From Chionis minor (taxonomy: Eukaryota; Chordata; Aves; Charadriiformes; Chionididae): 64,000 nt of DNA. Positions 1-11,580 of the stretch are shown piece by piece (the stretch's first letter is position 1; the number at the start of each line of letters is the position of its first letter). The DNA lies in NCBI GenBank assembly GCA_013398295.1, contig VZSF01001437.1:129893-193892 (forward strand). The letters are read 5' to 3'. The notes below the pieces were generated by a model, which had not been told where the DNA came from, searched no databases, and saw only the letters and a program-made list of their open reading frames with translations. The position numbers and the translations under genes are program-made.

Positions 1-1471
1 TCAGTGTTTATTACATCTGCTCTCCTGGTTCCTGTGAAAAGGCCTCAAAGAGTCTATATTTAATAGTTTAAGGCCAATCTTGTCTCTTTTAGCATATTAA
101 AGATTTGCTAAATTAGGATTAAAGCTCTTGAAGTAGCTAGGATCAAAGCTTTTATAGCCTATGTTGAAGTGCATATTCTAAATGCTTATAATTGCTAAAT
201 AGAAATTGATTTGGCATATTATATGCACCATAACTTACAGCAGAGTTAATTAATTGGCGGTTACATCTCTTCCTAGGTAGCCTATGGCACTTTTTTGATT
301 AATTTTTAAACAAATTTAGTTCAGATTTCCTATTTTCTAAGCCTTTTTTTTCTTTAGCCTAAATGGGATGCACTGAAAAAATATTCATGGGTCCTTTCTA
401 GATTATGATGATTCTACATTTTATAAGAAAATGGTAAAGAAGTTGGACTCTTCCTCAAAGAGCAAATGGTTCTTTGCAAATAAGAGAGATGAAAGCTACT
501 GACATTGCTCTGCGCCCTCGTCCTGAGCCACGAAGCAGCACGGCAAGGTGGGAGTCAGAGCCCAGCTTGAGTGTAGAAAAATGCAAGGGCTGAGTCGGAG
601 AACCAGGTCATTCCCCAACTGCAAGTTCCCCGGTAACAGCCAGTTTGCTGGAAACGCTTTCAGCCTGGGACTTCCTGTGCTTTCCTCACAGTATACACCC
701 ATTAAAATACTGAGGGATTTGTCACTGATTTTAGCAAAGCAGCATCTATTTTGTGATAAATAATAAATGTTTCACATCTACAAATTTGCTTTTTTTTCAC
801 CAGTTCAAATGGGCAGCTGGGTTTTATAGCTCTGATTTTGAATATTCAACAGCCCCCTGAAAATGTAACGTGCAGAAATGTGCCTGCCTCCGCAATTGGG
901 TCTCTTTTCAGGAACTTCAGGGCACAGATTACAATGAACATTTTGCAGTAAGAACATGAAGAGATTTTTTTCTCACACAACTGATTTAACAATACCATTT
1001 CTCTGATGAAATGAACTTAAAATACCTTCAGCTTTATTTTTAACTGTCTAAGTTAAAACCAACTTCCCCCCAGATCGTATCTCAGTAAGAATATTTTAAA
1101 GAACTTCTAACAAAAATTCCACTTTTGCACTCTTTTGGTGTATTTACCTCTGTAAGTAATATCACCTTTCAGGACTTTAAAGGAACCCCATTTTCACTTA
1201 GTGACAATCTGCCGTTTGCCTCTCTTCTTTTTGGGAAGAGATCAGTTCTTTGTTTGGGTTTGGTTGGATTTTGAAACTGTAGTGTGTGTATTTATGGAGA
1301 GCGATTCGTAAGGTAAGGCCATCACTTTTTGAAAGTGATGATCAGTTTGCAGTGCTGTGAAGCCCAAATTCGCAAGGAGGGAAAATCAGCCTTTATAAGC
1401 AGTTTAGAGCTCCATATTTTCTGGGTTTATTGATTTATTGCATAATATCTGTGTTAATGATTTTTCTGTAG
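1..1471 (+). other. MTUS2: MTUS2 intron, 3' part (upstream of first visible exon)
   Basis: This is non-coding sequence ending in a T-rich tract and the acceptor TTTTCTGTAG at 1462-1471. The base triplet just before the exon is an in-frame TAG, so the coding frame cannot extend upstream and the exon must begin here by splicing. The upstream exons of the gene, which encode the long N-terminal half of the protein, are not in the window. Short open frames on both strands near 500-760 show no recognisable protein. I see no repeat that I can name in this stretch. Confidence 0.75.
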
Positions 1472-1712
1472 GTTGGGGAAAGGCCTGCGAAAGATGAATT
1501 TTGCCCTCCACCATATACTCACTACGAGGTCCCCCCAAGTTTTTACCGATCTGCCATGATACTCAAGCCACAGTTAGGACTGGGTGCAGTGTCCAGGTTA
1601 CCATCTTCAAAAAGCAGGATTCTCATTGCCAGTCAAAGATCCTCAGGTAGCTGCCTCCATCAGCAAGGAGAAATAACGAGTGCTCCCAGCCTCTATCATC
1701 CTGATGCTTCAG
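1472..1712 (+). CDS. MTUS2: MTUS2 internal coding exon A (phase 0 in, phase 1 out)
   Basis: This exon encodes 80 codons plus one base. The frame begins V-G-E-R-P-A-K-D and runs through [21 protein letters not shown] and [15 protein letters not shown] to Y-H-P-D-A-S. I recognise this as the conserved stretch of MTUS2/TIP150 before the Ser-rich region; the identification is from memory, not a search. MTUS2 is a microtubule plus-end scaffold, described in the literature as binding EB1 and recruiting the depolymerising kinesin MCAK (KIF2C). No folded domain is visible; the segment is rich in Pro, Ser and basic residues and is probably disordered. An S-R-L-P tetrapeptide at 1592-1603 is followed by a basic/serine run. 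The acceptor is CTGTAG and the donor is CAG|GTAAAG at 1713. It joins in frame to the exon at 11374. The paralogue MTUS1 is the main alternative and fits less well. Confidence 0.9.
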
Positions 1713-3508
1713 GTAAAGTATAAACTTTATTTTCTTTCCTTTAAGTGTACTCACCAGTGAGATTTTTTTTTTTCCAGACAGAAATATCATAAAATGAGCA
1801 ACATCTTGACCTGATACTACAAAGCTCCAACAGGACTCTTTGAGGTGTGTCTTTTTATCCTGAGGCAAAGCTGACTAGGGAGTCCGGGACTCGCACAAAG
1901 ATTGTTTAACAGGTCAATGCCAAAGAAGGAGAATCAATTTCAGTAATAATTCTTGTTCTGGTCTTTTTTCTCTTCCTCCTCCTTGTACGTGCCTGAAAAA
2001 TCCTTGCTTTTGTCCTGCAGAAGATAATGGGACATTTTCTTCCATCATGAAGACCCCGTTGTTCAATCTGAATTTGACTTTTCCCACCATGCTGTGCTCT
2101 CAAAGCCTGGACAGGGTTCAGATGTGCCAGCTGAGATCTTGATACGCTGAAGCCCTGGAGACAACATTTCCAATGCCTTTTTCTTCCCAGCTGCTGCTGC
2201 CAAGCTCAGCATGACCCTGGGCACGATTACAGGGGAGGGAAAAGCAAGGGAAGAGTTGGAAGGAGAAATGTACGATGCCAAAAGACAGAGATAATAATTA
2301 CTTCTGCAGGACGCTCCTTGGTAGCCTGGAAAAGCTTAAACAGCAGCAAGTTCAGAGACAACTGAAAATCAGTCATTGCCAGGGTGAAACATAGCAGCTG
2401 TTGAACAGCCTACAAGTCTGCAGAGATTTTTAAAACATACTCATAAGGGATAAAGTTAAGTAATGACTTGGGGTCATATGGTCCCTCCTTTTGCCCCAGG
2501 ATGGGATTCCTTCTGATAGATGTTTATTTAACCTGTTCATGAAAAGTGATTTATAAAAACCTTCAATATGAGATCCTACAGCCGCCGGGAGCAGGCTGTT
2601 CAGATGCATTACCGGCTTTCAAGTTAAAAGTTTTCCCTAGTGTTTTGCCTCTTTGTTGCAATTTACTTCCACTTCTGTCTGAAGTGGATGTGGGGTCTTC
2701 TCCTCTTTGCTGGTATTTGAAAACTGTTGCTCTCTCTCGCCTCAGTGTCCATTTCTCCATATTGAGCTGCGGAAGAAATTTAGAGGTGGAATGAGAATGG
2801 GTCAGAGTGTCGTGACTTACCCTGAGAGAACAGCACCAGTCAGTAATACAGGTTGCCAGGATTTGGGGTTTATCACAAAATCAAGGTTCTCTGTAACATA
2901 GTGCCTCTTGCCACTGTCCTTTACTATTTGACCCTGCATCTGGGGCTTATCTATGTTGATGCTGCTATCAGAAGCTGACCAAGCTCAGATGTGTGTGACT
3001 TCTGAGACACTCCCAAGTGCGTGCCCAGCAGTAAATTCCAGTTCAGCCCTGTAGGCTGACTTCAGTCAGCACTGAACATGGGAATACGGGTGCAGAGAGT
3101 GACTGGATCATATTTTCTATTTAAATGAAGCTGGAAGAGCCTACATGTTCAGGATATGAGTAGGGTAAGCCATTGCGTAACAGGAGCCAGTCTGGGATGT
3201 AGATAGGAGAGAAATACACAAACAGGACCTATTAACAAATCCACTGTCTTTTCTGATCCTCATAAATGAATGTTGCCTTGATTTTTATTCGTCTGGCTTT
3301 GTTAGTCTGCCTCATTGATGGCTGCAGACATGGCTTTTCCTTAGCCATTCTTTATCCATGTAGGAACTTTTATGTATTAATTTACTGTATATTATGTGAC
3401 ATTCTAAATCTAAACAGTACCAGCCTATCAGTCCTATTTATTTTCTGTAATCCCGACTTTAAAAATGCCAGTGAAAGAGAAGTATACATGAGGAAATTGC
3501 ACTAGCTG

Positions 3509-3558
3509 TTAGTATGAAGCTTATTCCACTAAATTAGTATGAAGCTTATTCCACTAAA
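3509..3558. repeat. Perfect 25-bp tandem duplication (two copies)
   Basis: The unit begins TTAGTATGAAGC and ends CCACTAAA. It occurs at 3509-3533 and again, without mismatch, at 3534-3558. Identity between copies suggests a recent duplication by replication slippage or an assembly artefact. Each copy contains one HindIII-type AAGCTT. Confidence 0.9.
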
Positions 3559-6534
3559 GTCCCTATTTCCTAAAGTTTTAGTAGTTCTCAAAAGTTGGGA
3601 TTTTTTGATCTTATTGCCGATTATTTCTTGGACCGTGTCTGCTTTGGAGGTCAAATTTAATTCATCTCTCTCCATAATTTCCTCCCTAAAACTGTTATTT
3701 TGTTTGTTTCTCTCTAGTCTATTGATACCTTGCTGTTTCAAAGATACTATTAAAGATAACTCATGGTAGCCCAATAATCTGTCTACCATCCCTTCCAGGA
3801 TCCCAAAGTGTGTCTCACTTGGCCTCTGGACTCTAACTGTGTTTATTGATTTTAAATTACCTAAGACTTGTTCTGGAGAGGTTGCTAATGTCTCTAGTTT
3901 TTCACTGTTTCACCCCAGGACACATTGTTTTTACTTCTGGCATCTCACCTTCCATTTTCCTTGTGAAATGAAGAATTTGTTCAATTTTTCTGCAACATCT
4001 TATTCTATTGCAAAGTATTTCCCATTGCTCTCTGTTGATTTGGTTCCTTCCCTTATTGATTTGTCATGTATTTTTGATACTTTATGTTAGTCACTTTACA
4101 TTCTTTTATTTTTGACATTTTGTTTTCCAACTATCCATTCAAGATGGACTTGCGATCACCTTTTCCGTGTACAAAGTCTTTTTCTCAAATGACTTTATCT
4201 TTCTCTCAGCAATTTATAACTTTGTAAGTCAGCATATCAGTCTTTTTGTCTTTAATAATTTCTTTTAAGAAGAATGAATTGCTCACGGAAGAGGGTCAGG
4301 TGACAGCAGACAGGACAAGACTGGTGTAGGAGTGGGAGGGCAGCAGAGAACGGGTTCCTATGGCTGTGCCCGCACTGGTGCACAAACGCAGACCAGAGAT
4401 GGGTCCCTGGTTGCCACAGAGGGGCTGGATGGGACAGCAGCCCCTGGCATGCCAGAGTTGGTGTGGGGGTGACTGGAGGGGCTCAGAGCAGGGCCAGGCA
4501 CCATCTAGCCAATTTTTTTAAGGTACCCAACACCATTTTCAGCTGTCAGTCACTTTCCCTTAATTTGGCAGTTGGTTGTGGTATTAAACTTTAATCTGCA
4601 TTATTGGTTTTGATGCAATATTTGAGAAACAGGATTAAACATAGCTTTGACAGAATCATATTTACAAATATAAGCAAACGAAATGCATGAGCATACGGTC
4701 AGCATGCGGGAAGCGGTGCTGGTAAGCCCCTTGCTCACGCGTGTTGTGGCATGTGAGGGCTTGGCTGATGGCAGCAAAAGCAGCTGGGGACTAGGAGGTA
4801 TTTTTCTCTCAAGGATACCAGTCCTGCCTTCAAGATTGCTAATCAGCATCTCTTGCAGCTCAGTCCTGAGCTTTTAATCTGGTTTCTAATCCTAGTGATT
4901 TCAGTCCTGCCCTGGGGTAATGGAAGCAGAAGGATCTAGCCAGTTGCCATCCCGTGACAAACTGTGAGGTACCACGGAGGCTTTTAAATTGAAATCGCCA
5001 TGGCACAGCATCGAGGACAGAAGCAGTGCCTCATAATGAGGATTTTATTCCCCTTTGCCATGCCAATGCTTATGCAGCACTGATAAGCTGAGTGGTTTGG
5101 CTCATGTATAATACTAATACTCATAAAACTGACTCTAAAGTAATTGATAATTAAATCCCTGAACTGCTGTGATGGACTGCAAGTACATTAAGTACATTAA
5201 GGGTTTCATTAGTTTTAAGACATGCCAAGTAGAAAGTAAAATAATAATGAGTGATCCCATAAGTGTGCTCTCCAAGTGCGATGCCGAAAGCGTGACTGGA
5301 GCCGTGATCCTTCTTGGTCTGTAGGACATGGCCCACATGTTGGCATTGGCTGCGAGTTCCTTAGTAATCAGTGCTGCTCCTGAGGTGGTGCTTTGCCTCG
5401 GATGGGTCAAGCAAGCAGCTTGCCTGTAAGAAAAGGCATTCTGCACTGTAGGTAAGATAGGAAGTCATTGAATCGTGATGTATTTAAAGGTTCAATAGTG
5501 TCTCCGAAAGCTGCATATTTGTTTATTTTATGTAAATTGACTCTGCTCTTTCTGTGGGAAACCTGTAATTCAAAACAAGCATTGAAGGATATTGTGTCTA
5601 TAACATATAAATTGTGAATATGTTTTCCCTGGTTATAAAGACTTCTTGGAGCAAGCATGTTAGGATTTGCATTTATTAGCTGATTATTTTGATGGGATTA
5701 ATGTCTGATTTTGAAAAGTGTAACAGAGATCTCATCATTAAAACTTCACTGAATCCCACCCATTAACTTCACTTAATTCTACATTTTTCAGTAGTATTTA
5801 TGTCATATTTTTCTCAGAGAGTGAGTCAATGAAATGTTGTTTCATTATCACCTCTCTATGTATTAAGTTGACCAGTCCTGAGGGTCTAGCAGTTCCTTTC
5901 ATTTCTGAGCAAACCAGCTCTTGTAGGACATGCATAGATATATGCATTTATTTGTGTCTCTGCATATGTATAATGTATTTCATCATGAATGCTGGAATAT
6001 GTCTACAGCTTTCGCCTGGTAGGAGAGCTTTGCTTTCACGTTTATTCTCAGAAATACCTTATTCTTGAACAAGTAAATGAGATTTGATGGTAGAAAAGAG
6101 GTATTGAGGTTACTTCCTGAAATGTTGCATTACTGCTACTCCAGTTGTGTGCTTATTTTATAGGTTTGCAGTCTGAGGTACTTGGATTTGAGCTGGCAAA
6201 CTTCTTAATTGTTTAAGGAAAGAGGTGACAAGGGGAGAATTCAGAGAGGAAAATATTCTCTATAATCCACTAATCTCTATTGTTTTCACAAGTCACTCTC
6301 TACTTTCTTTGGGAGAGCAACCTGACTGTATTTCATAAAGAAAAATTAAGTGCTTCAAAGGGAGGTGCACACTTCTTCATCAGAGTTTTCCTAAGGACAT
6401 TGTCACCATACTCGAGACTTGGCGATATGCCGCCTCTCTGCTCCCAACAATTATTGTGTCTTGAAAGAACCAAAACGTGTTGTATGGGAAGAGTTGTCTA
6501 GATGACTGTTGTACCAAATTGTCAGTTGTGAAAA

Positions 6535-6642
6535 TGACGTCAGCAACAATCTGGGTACAGCAGCAGGCAAGTGCTTCATACCCCGCCACCTCCCTGGCGA
6601 GAGCCACGCATCGCTGAGCACAATGAGCAGCAGCTGGGCGGG
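6535..6642 (+). promoter_or_regulatory. Candidate intronic regulatory element: CRE plus GC box
   Basis: A perfect palindromic cAMP response element TGACGTCA lies at 6535-6542. About 95 bp downstream is a GC box, GGGCGGG at 6636-6642, and the intervening 6590-6660 stretch has several CpG dinucleotides in a CpG-poor intron. An ATG at 6623-6625 with A at -3 opens six codons (M-S-S-S-W-A) plus one base, ending at 6641 before a GTGAGA donor. That leaves phase 1, matching the acceptor of the exon at 11374. This could be an alternative first exon of a short MTUS2 isoform, but the motifs are short and nothing here shows transcription. Confidence 0.2.
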
Positions 6643-9600
6643 TGAGATGTGGCTCGGGTGCGCAGGGAAGTGTTCTTGCTGCTCTGGGCTGTCAGCGGAA
6701 ACCACAGTGAGTGTGGCTCAGGCACTGAGAATTCCTGTGCCGGATGCTTCTGTGGGCTGCTGCTGCTTTGCACATCAGCTACAAAGCGAACACAAACATT
6801 TGCCATTTGATTGAAGCGCGAGCTGACAGACTCTTGGGGTGGTGAGAACGTGATAACCAGCCTTAGGTTGCTGGGGAGCTGGGGTGGCACGGAGCAGCTT
6901 TTTTGTGCATTTAAAGCTGGAGAAAGTGAGCATTTCCTACTGTATGATGGTGCACTGGCTGACCAGAAATTAATTGATGTTCAACAGTGACAACTCTTTT
7001 TGGCTTTGGAACTGAACTGTCCTAGGCTTGACAGTATTCAGGAAGGACCATCAAGGGAACTGGGCACAACCTGCTTACTGCTGTTTAGGTATAAATCATT
7101 AAAGCCTCTGTTTTTAAAGCCCACTTCCTCAGTTCTTTTCCAGAGAGAAGTCATTATGTCTTTAACAGGAAAACCACAGAGGCAGTGGCAACAGAATAGG
7201 TTTCTTACTTGTGCGATTTGTTTTTCATCTCCAGAAATATCAAAGCATGGGTAAACTCTGCTTGTATTATCTCTGACTAATTCCATAACCCTTCAGGTAA
7301 CTTCCTTGCCCCAGATTCCCCAATACGAAACAAGAATAATGATGTTCAGAGCACTCTATAAAAGAAAATGAGTTCTCTGAGAGAAAATGACAGGTGATGA
7401 TTAAAGTTTTAAGGGAAATGCTTGTCAAAAAACCCCCAAACCCACCACAAGTAAACAAAGGCTTGCCAAGGATCCCTGAATCGCAGGCAGAGCTGAGGTC
7501 TTGAACCACTGCTCTTTTTCATAAGAACATACCTGTGTAACTCATCTCTTTAACTTTTAGTTCATTTTAGCTAAAACCTATTTCAGATGTTGCAGAGAAG
7601 TCACATGAAAGTTGCTCTTTAGTTATACGTGTGCGTGGAGAAGCGGTTCACGTGCCATGGGGATGCATAAGGAGTCTAGTTCAGACTTTTCTTAAGGCTC
7701 CCCAGGCACATCCGGGTTGTGTCAATCAGTCACTACCTCAAAATGTTTTCATGTTTCTAGATGGGCACAGCTTGAAGTGTCATAGAAAATTGCTTGTGTG
7801 CCATACAGACAACAGTACTTAATTCTATAATTAGCTTCAGGCAGTTAGACAGCTGGAAAGACTTTTTCAGAATTTTTTTAGGTTTATTTTGGCAGATTTT
7901 TATTGAAATGAAAGCTTCTCATTAAAATAACTTTTGTTTTGAACTCCCAGACTTTGTTTGCAGGAGTGTTTCTATACTTCTGAGAAACAGAAATAAAGAA
8001 GAAACATCCACTGTAAAACTTGATGACATTTATAACAGAAAATACATACAATAGTCTGATGTCTCATGTATTTTAATGAGAAAGAAGACACAAAATGATT
8101 TAGCTTTAAGGATTTGAATGCATCCCTAATGAGGCTAATGTCCTGCCCCCAGGTCCTCATGGTACAGAAGAGCTGGATTACAAAGAAGAGAAGTGAAAAA
8201 TAATTTAAGGATGATGATGAGTTCAAAATATAAAATATTGTTAGTTCAAGGGGAATTTGAATTGAAGTCGTAAACTGAAACGTGCACAGAAGTGTGAGAA
8301 AAAATGCTGACTCCTCTGCCCGGGTCTGCAAGAATGATTTTGAAGAAAAGTTAGAGGTAGCTAGGCAATTTGTCACCAAAAACCTTCTGGTTTTAAGCAA
8401 ATTATTCTTCTTCAGTGATACCCGTGGTGTGCCATGGACTGCAGGTGCTTGGTCGCATGGTGGTTCAAGGGACCATGGAGACTCGGTGTGGGCATCCCTG
8501 CGGTTGGGCTGGGGCCTTGGGAGTCCCAGGTGAACCTCACCATCTTAGGGCAAGCGCATCTCAAATGCTTTTTAAGTAAAACCATTTCTAAACACTTTCC
8601 ACCCCCCGCCCCAGTGGAATAACCTCTATTCTGCTGCAGGAAGTCTGTGATATTTATAGCTTTTTACTGTAAAATGGAAAGGTTTCTCCCTCCACCTCAA
8701 TTTTCGGAGATTCTCGTGAAAAAGGAATCTGGACTCTCAGCTTGCGTAGTGCAAGCCTGCTGGTGCATTTCTCGGAAACCTGTCAAACCCGCAAGAGACA
8801 GTCCTATACCTTCTCCTTGCTGCCACTGACCTGGGCAGGTTCCTTGCTCTTGCAGCACTAGCCACAGGTACTTGCCTCTGCTTCAAATCTGGAGGCCACC
8901 TGCGCTTGGCCCCACCTCCAGTGCGACACGGGGGCTATTTTGCGCGTGTGACTGAGTTGTGTGCCTTCCATCACACACGGCTGCCCCTGTGTAATTAGTC
9001 CTTTGGGTAGCTGGCAAAGTTGATGTTTGGCCATGCCCAGGCACTATCAAGCCTGTGACTGTGCAGCCAGCTGAGTAAGCAAGATGGTCCAGCCCATTCA
9101 AAAAGTCTGCTGAAGTCTCCATATTCAGCATCGATGGGGCATGACAAGTCCGACTGTGGAAGGGAGAGAGCACAGCATCGTCCTTCCACAGCAAAAGTTC
9201 AGTCTCACACTGGCATAAGCCAGTCTGAGTCCCGCCTTGCAGCAGTTGTTAATGCAGGTTAGTATTAGTCTTCTCAACTAGAGACATTCTGGCTGAAAGA
9301 TGACTAGCATGGCATTTCTAGCATTTGCGACTCTTAAAGCCTTTCGCTGGACACTTTTTCTTGTTCCTACATGAAAATAAGTTAACGTGATTCATACCAA
9401 TTGTAAACTGTGTTGATAGCATTGAGGGAAGCACTGAGGTCAGGTTCTGTAGTGCTTTGCTGTGGGGTCATGTAGGTGTGATGTGAATGTCCCCGGCAGT
9501 GGGGAGGAAAGAAGTCTGGCTTGATGGCGCTTTGCAGATAACCATAAACCAGCCTGTAACAGACCACTGCCAAAGCAACGCTGCACAAACCTAGCACTGA

Positions 9601-11373
9601 ACAACGGTGGTAAACATCACTGCTTATCTCTTCTCCACGCTAATGTGCCTGCACTGCTCTTCACCTGTACCTGGAGCCCACAGCTACCTCTGAGCCCATC
9701 TTCACGTAGTTCAAATGAAGGCTCAGAGTCCAAAATTGTCCCTGTTGGTGCCAAAAAAGTGAGCAGGGATTTTAGTAGTCTTCTATTACACGCTGCAGAT
9801 ATTTTGATTTGGGTTACTCTCCACAGTGTGTTCTCCTCTGGGCTGGTAAAGGTGCTGCAGTCAGACATCCATCTCCTTGTGTCTTAATAAAGGCCTCAGC
9901 TTGTGCAAAATGGGTGCAAGAAATGCATTTTTAAGAGTCCATAGTATATAAATTATTTTGTGCGTTGAGCAAGGCACATTCTTTAATGTCTTTAATGTTT
10001 TTATAGGAATATGTTTTATAGGATAACAAAGCTGCTTTTAGCTTGCCGTTACACGTTTCCATTTCAAAAGAAAAGGCTTAGTTTTCTTAAACACAGCTTA
10101 TTGTGATGAGGTACACAACTACCCTTCAAAATCCCCAAAACATTTTTCTACTCAAAGGAGTTAGTCTCATTTTCTATAGTCTGCTCAAAGTGTAATGCTT
10201 CATTAAAATTAATAAGGCTGTGACCTACATAGTTTACAAAAGAATTAAATACTGTAATAATATGAAGACCATATTCTTACTGTGCAGTTAATTTCTATTT
10301 TTCCTTTATATTATGAATGTTCGCTTCTTCCTTTGAAGTATGTGTCAGGCTAATGCACAAATAGCATTCACTGAATGAGAATGGGAAAAGGGTGACTTTG
10401 TGGCCTTTCCTGGCAGAATATGTTAATAGTTTTAATGTTGCCTTGTCTCCTAACCCAGAGGTCCTGATGGCAGATCCACTTGGTATACACACATTCCAAG
10501 CAAAAGCAAGCTCTAAGCTTTGGTCCTTCCACGAAGACAGCTTGGGGTATTTATGGACCTGTGTTCTGGATTTGCCTAGAAAAGTTCACCTAAGCAAAAG
10601 CAGCAGGATATGGGTTAGGACAGAAGCTGAAGACGGATGACCAGTTAGTAGTTAGCACAGATGGGCATGGTAGCTGAACTACTCTTGTTGCCTAACTTCA
10701 TCCGTTATAAGCCCGCTATTGGTAGTTGTCTGAGACTTGGTTGATGGTGTTCACGTAGGCTTATGGTTTACAGTGAGGTGAAGTCCATCAATGGAAATGG
10801 CTAGTAGGATGTTAAAAGAGTACAACTTTACAGGCACGTCCTTGTCCGCGGGCTTGGTGCAGGAAAAGGGCATTTTCTTTTAGCAAAATTTGAAAGAAAG
10901 ACTTCAAAGAAGTGTTTTCTTTGATGGAATACAAAGTCCTGTGTCCTTGAGGAGGATTGTTGCCATTCTACAATAGCTTCCAAAATTGGAGACTATGTGT
11001 AGTGTGTTTGTCTCTGAGTTTCTTTTAATTGGTACATAACAAATGTAAAATTAGAAAGTGATACAGCATAAAAGAAGATAGCATTAAAGAAAATCTTAGA
11101 AGGCTTGAACTACATTACTTTGCTGGAAGTTTGAGTTATGCCTCACGGGTCCTTGCTGCATTTCACATTCTAAAAATTATTGTGACCTGTAATTGTGGCA
11201 CAGAACTTCTTTTTAGCGGAGCAAAGAAGACGACATCGCTGCAGTTTAAACAGCTGTTAAAATTTGTATTCAGTCTTTATAGTGACTTTATGTAGCTGAA
11301 TGGTACAGGTGATGTTCAGCATGTCCCAGTTTAGCTTGTTTAATAAAAATTTCTTTCTTTTTCCTTCTTTCAG

Positions 11374-11580
11374 TTGATCTTAAGAAAGGCTCATGTCCAA
11401 ATGCTGCGAAGTCAAATCTCCCCAAGCCGTGCCAGTCTGGACTTCGTCCTCCAGGTTATTCACGGTTGCCAGCAGCTAAGCTGGCTGCATTTGGTTTTGT
11501 CAGGAGCTCAAGCGTATCCTCTGTCTCCAGCAACCAGTCAAATGACAGTGCTCAGAGTGATCAAAGCAGGACAACCAACC
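11374..11580 (+). CDS. MTUS2: MTUS2 internal coding exon B (phase 1 in, phase 1 out)
   Basis: This exon supplies the last two bases of a split Val codon, 68 whole codons, and one base of the next codon. The frame reads V-D-L-K-K-G-S, then A-A-K-S-N-L-P-K, then the hallmark [11 protein letters not shown] and [11 protein letters not shown], followed by a run of about 25 residues dominated by Ser with Asn, Gln and Asp, ending R-T-T-N. I recognise it as the MTUS2 segment after exon A; the paralogue MTUS1 is the main alternative. The S-R-L-P motif at 11460-11471, with basic residues around it, resembles the EB1-binding SxIP consensus. Acceptor CTTTCAG and donor ACC|GTAAGT at 11581 are good. Relative to the human protein as I remember it, a few residues around P-C-Q before S-G-L-R appear extra; I could not check this. 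The Ser tail is a plausible phosphoregulated linker (inference). Confidence 0.92.

Larger units (their letters stand above)
1713..11373 (+). other. MTUS2: MTUS2 intron (9661 bp) between exons A and B
   Basis: The intron begins GTAAAG and ends in a strong pyrimidine tract with acceptor TTCTTTCAG (11365-11373). About 3260-4260 is AT-rich with few stops on either strand and contains a 25-bp tandem duplication; it may be a degraded antisense LINE that I cannot place in a family. About 4270-4500 is G-rich and unrecognised. A perfect CRE and a GC box lie at 6535-6642. A short stretch at about 7460-7520 has MIR-like words (GGCAGAGC then TTGAACC then GCTCTT), too short to call. The rest (1713-3250, 4500-6500, 7530-11370) is ordinary intronic sequence in which I see no gene or named repeat. 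Confidence 0.7.
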
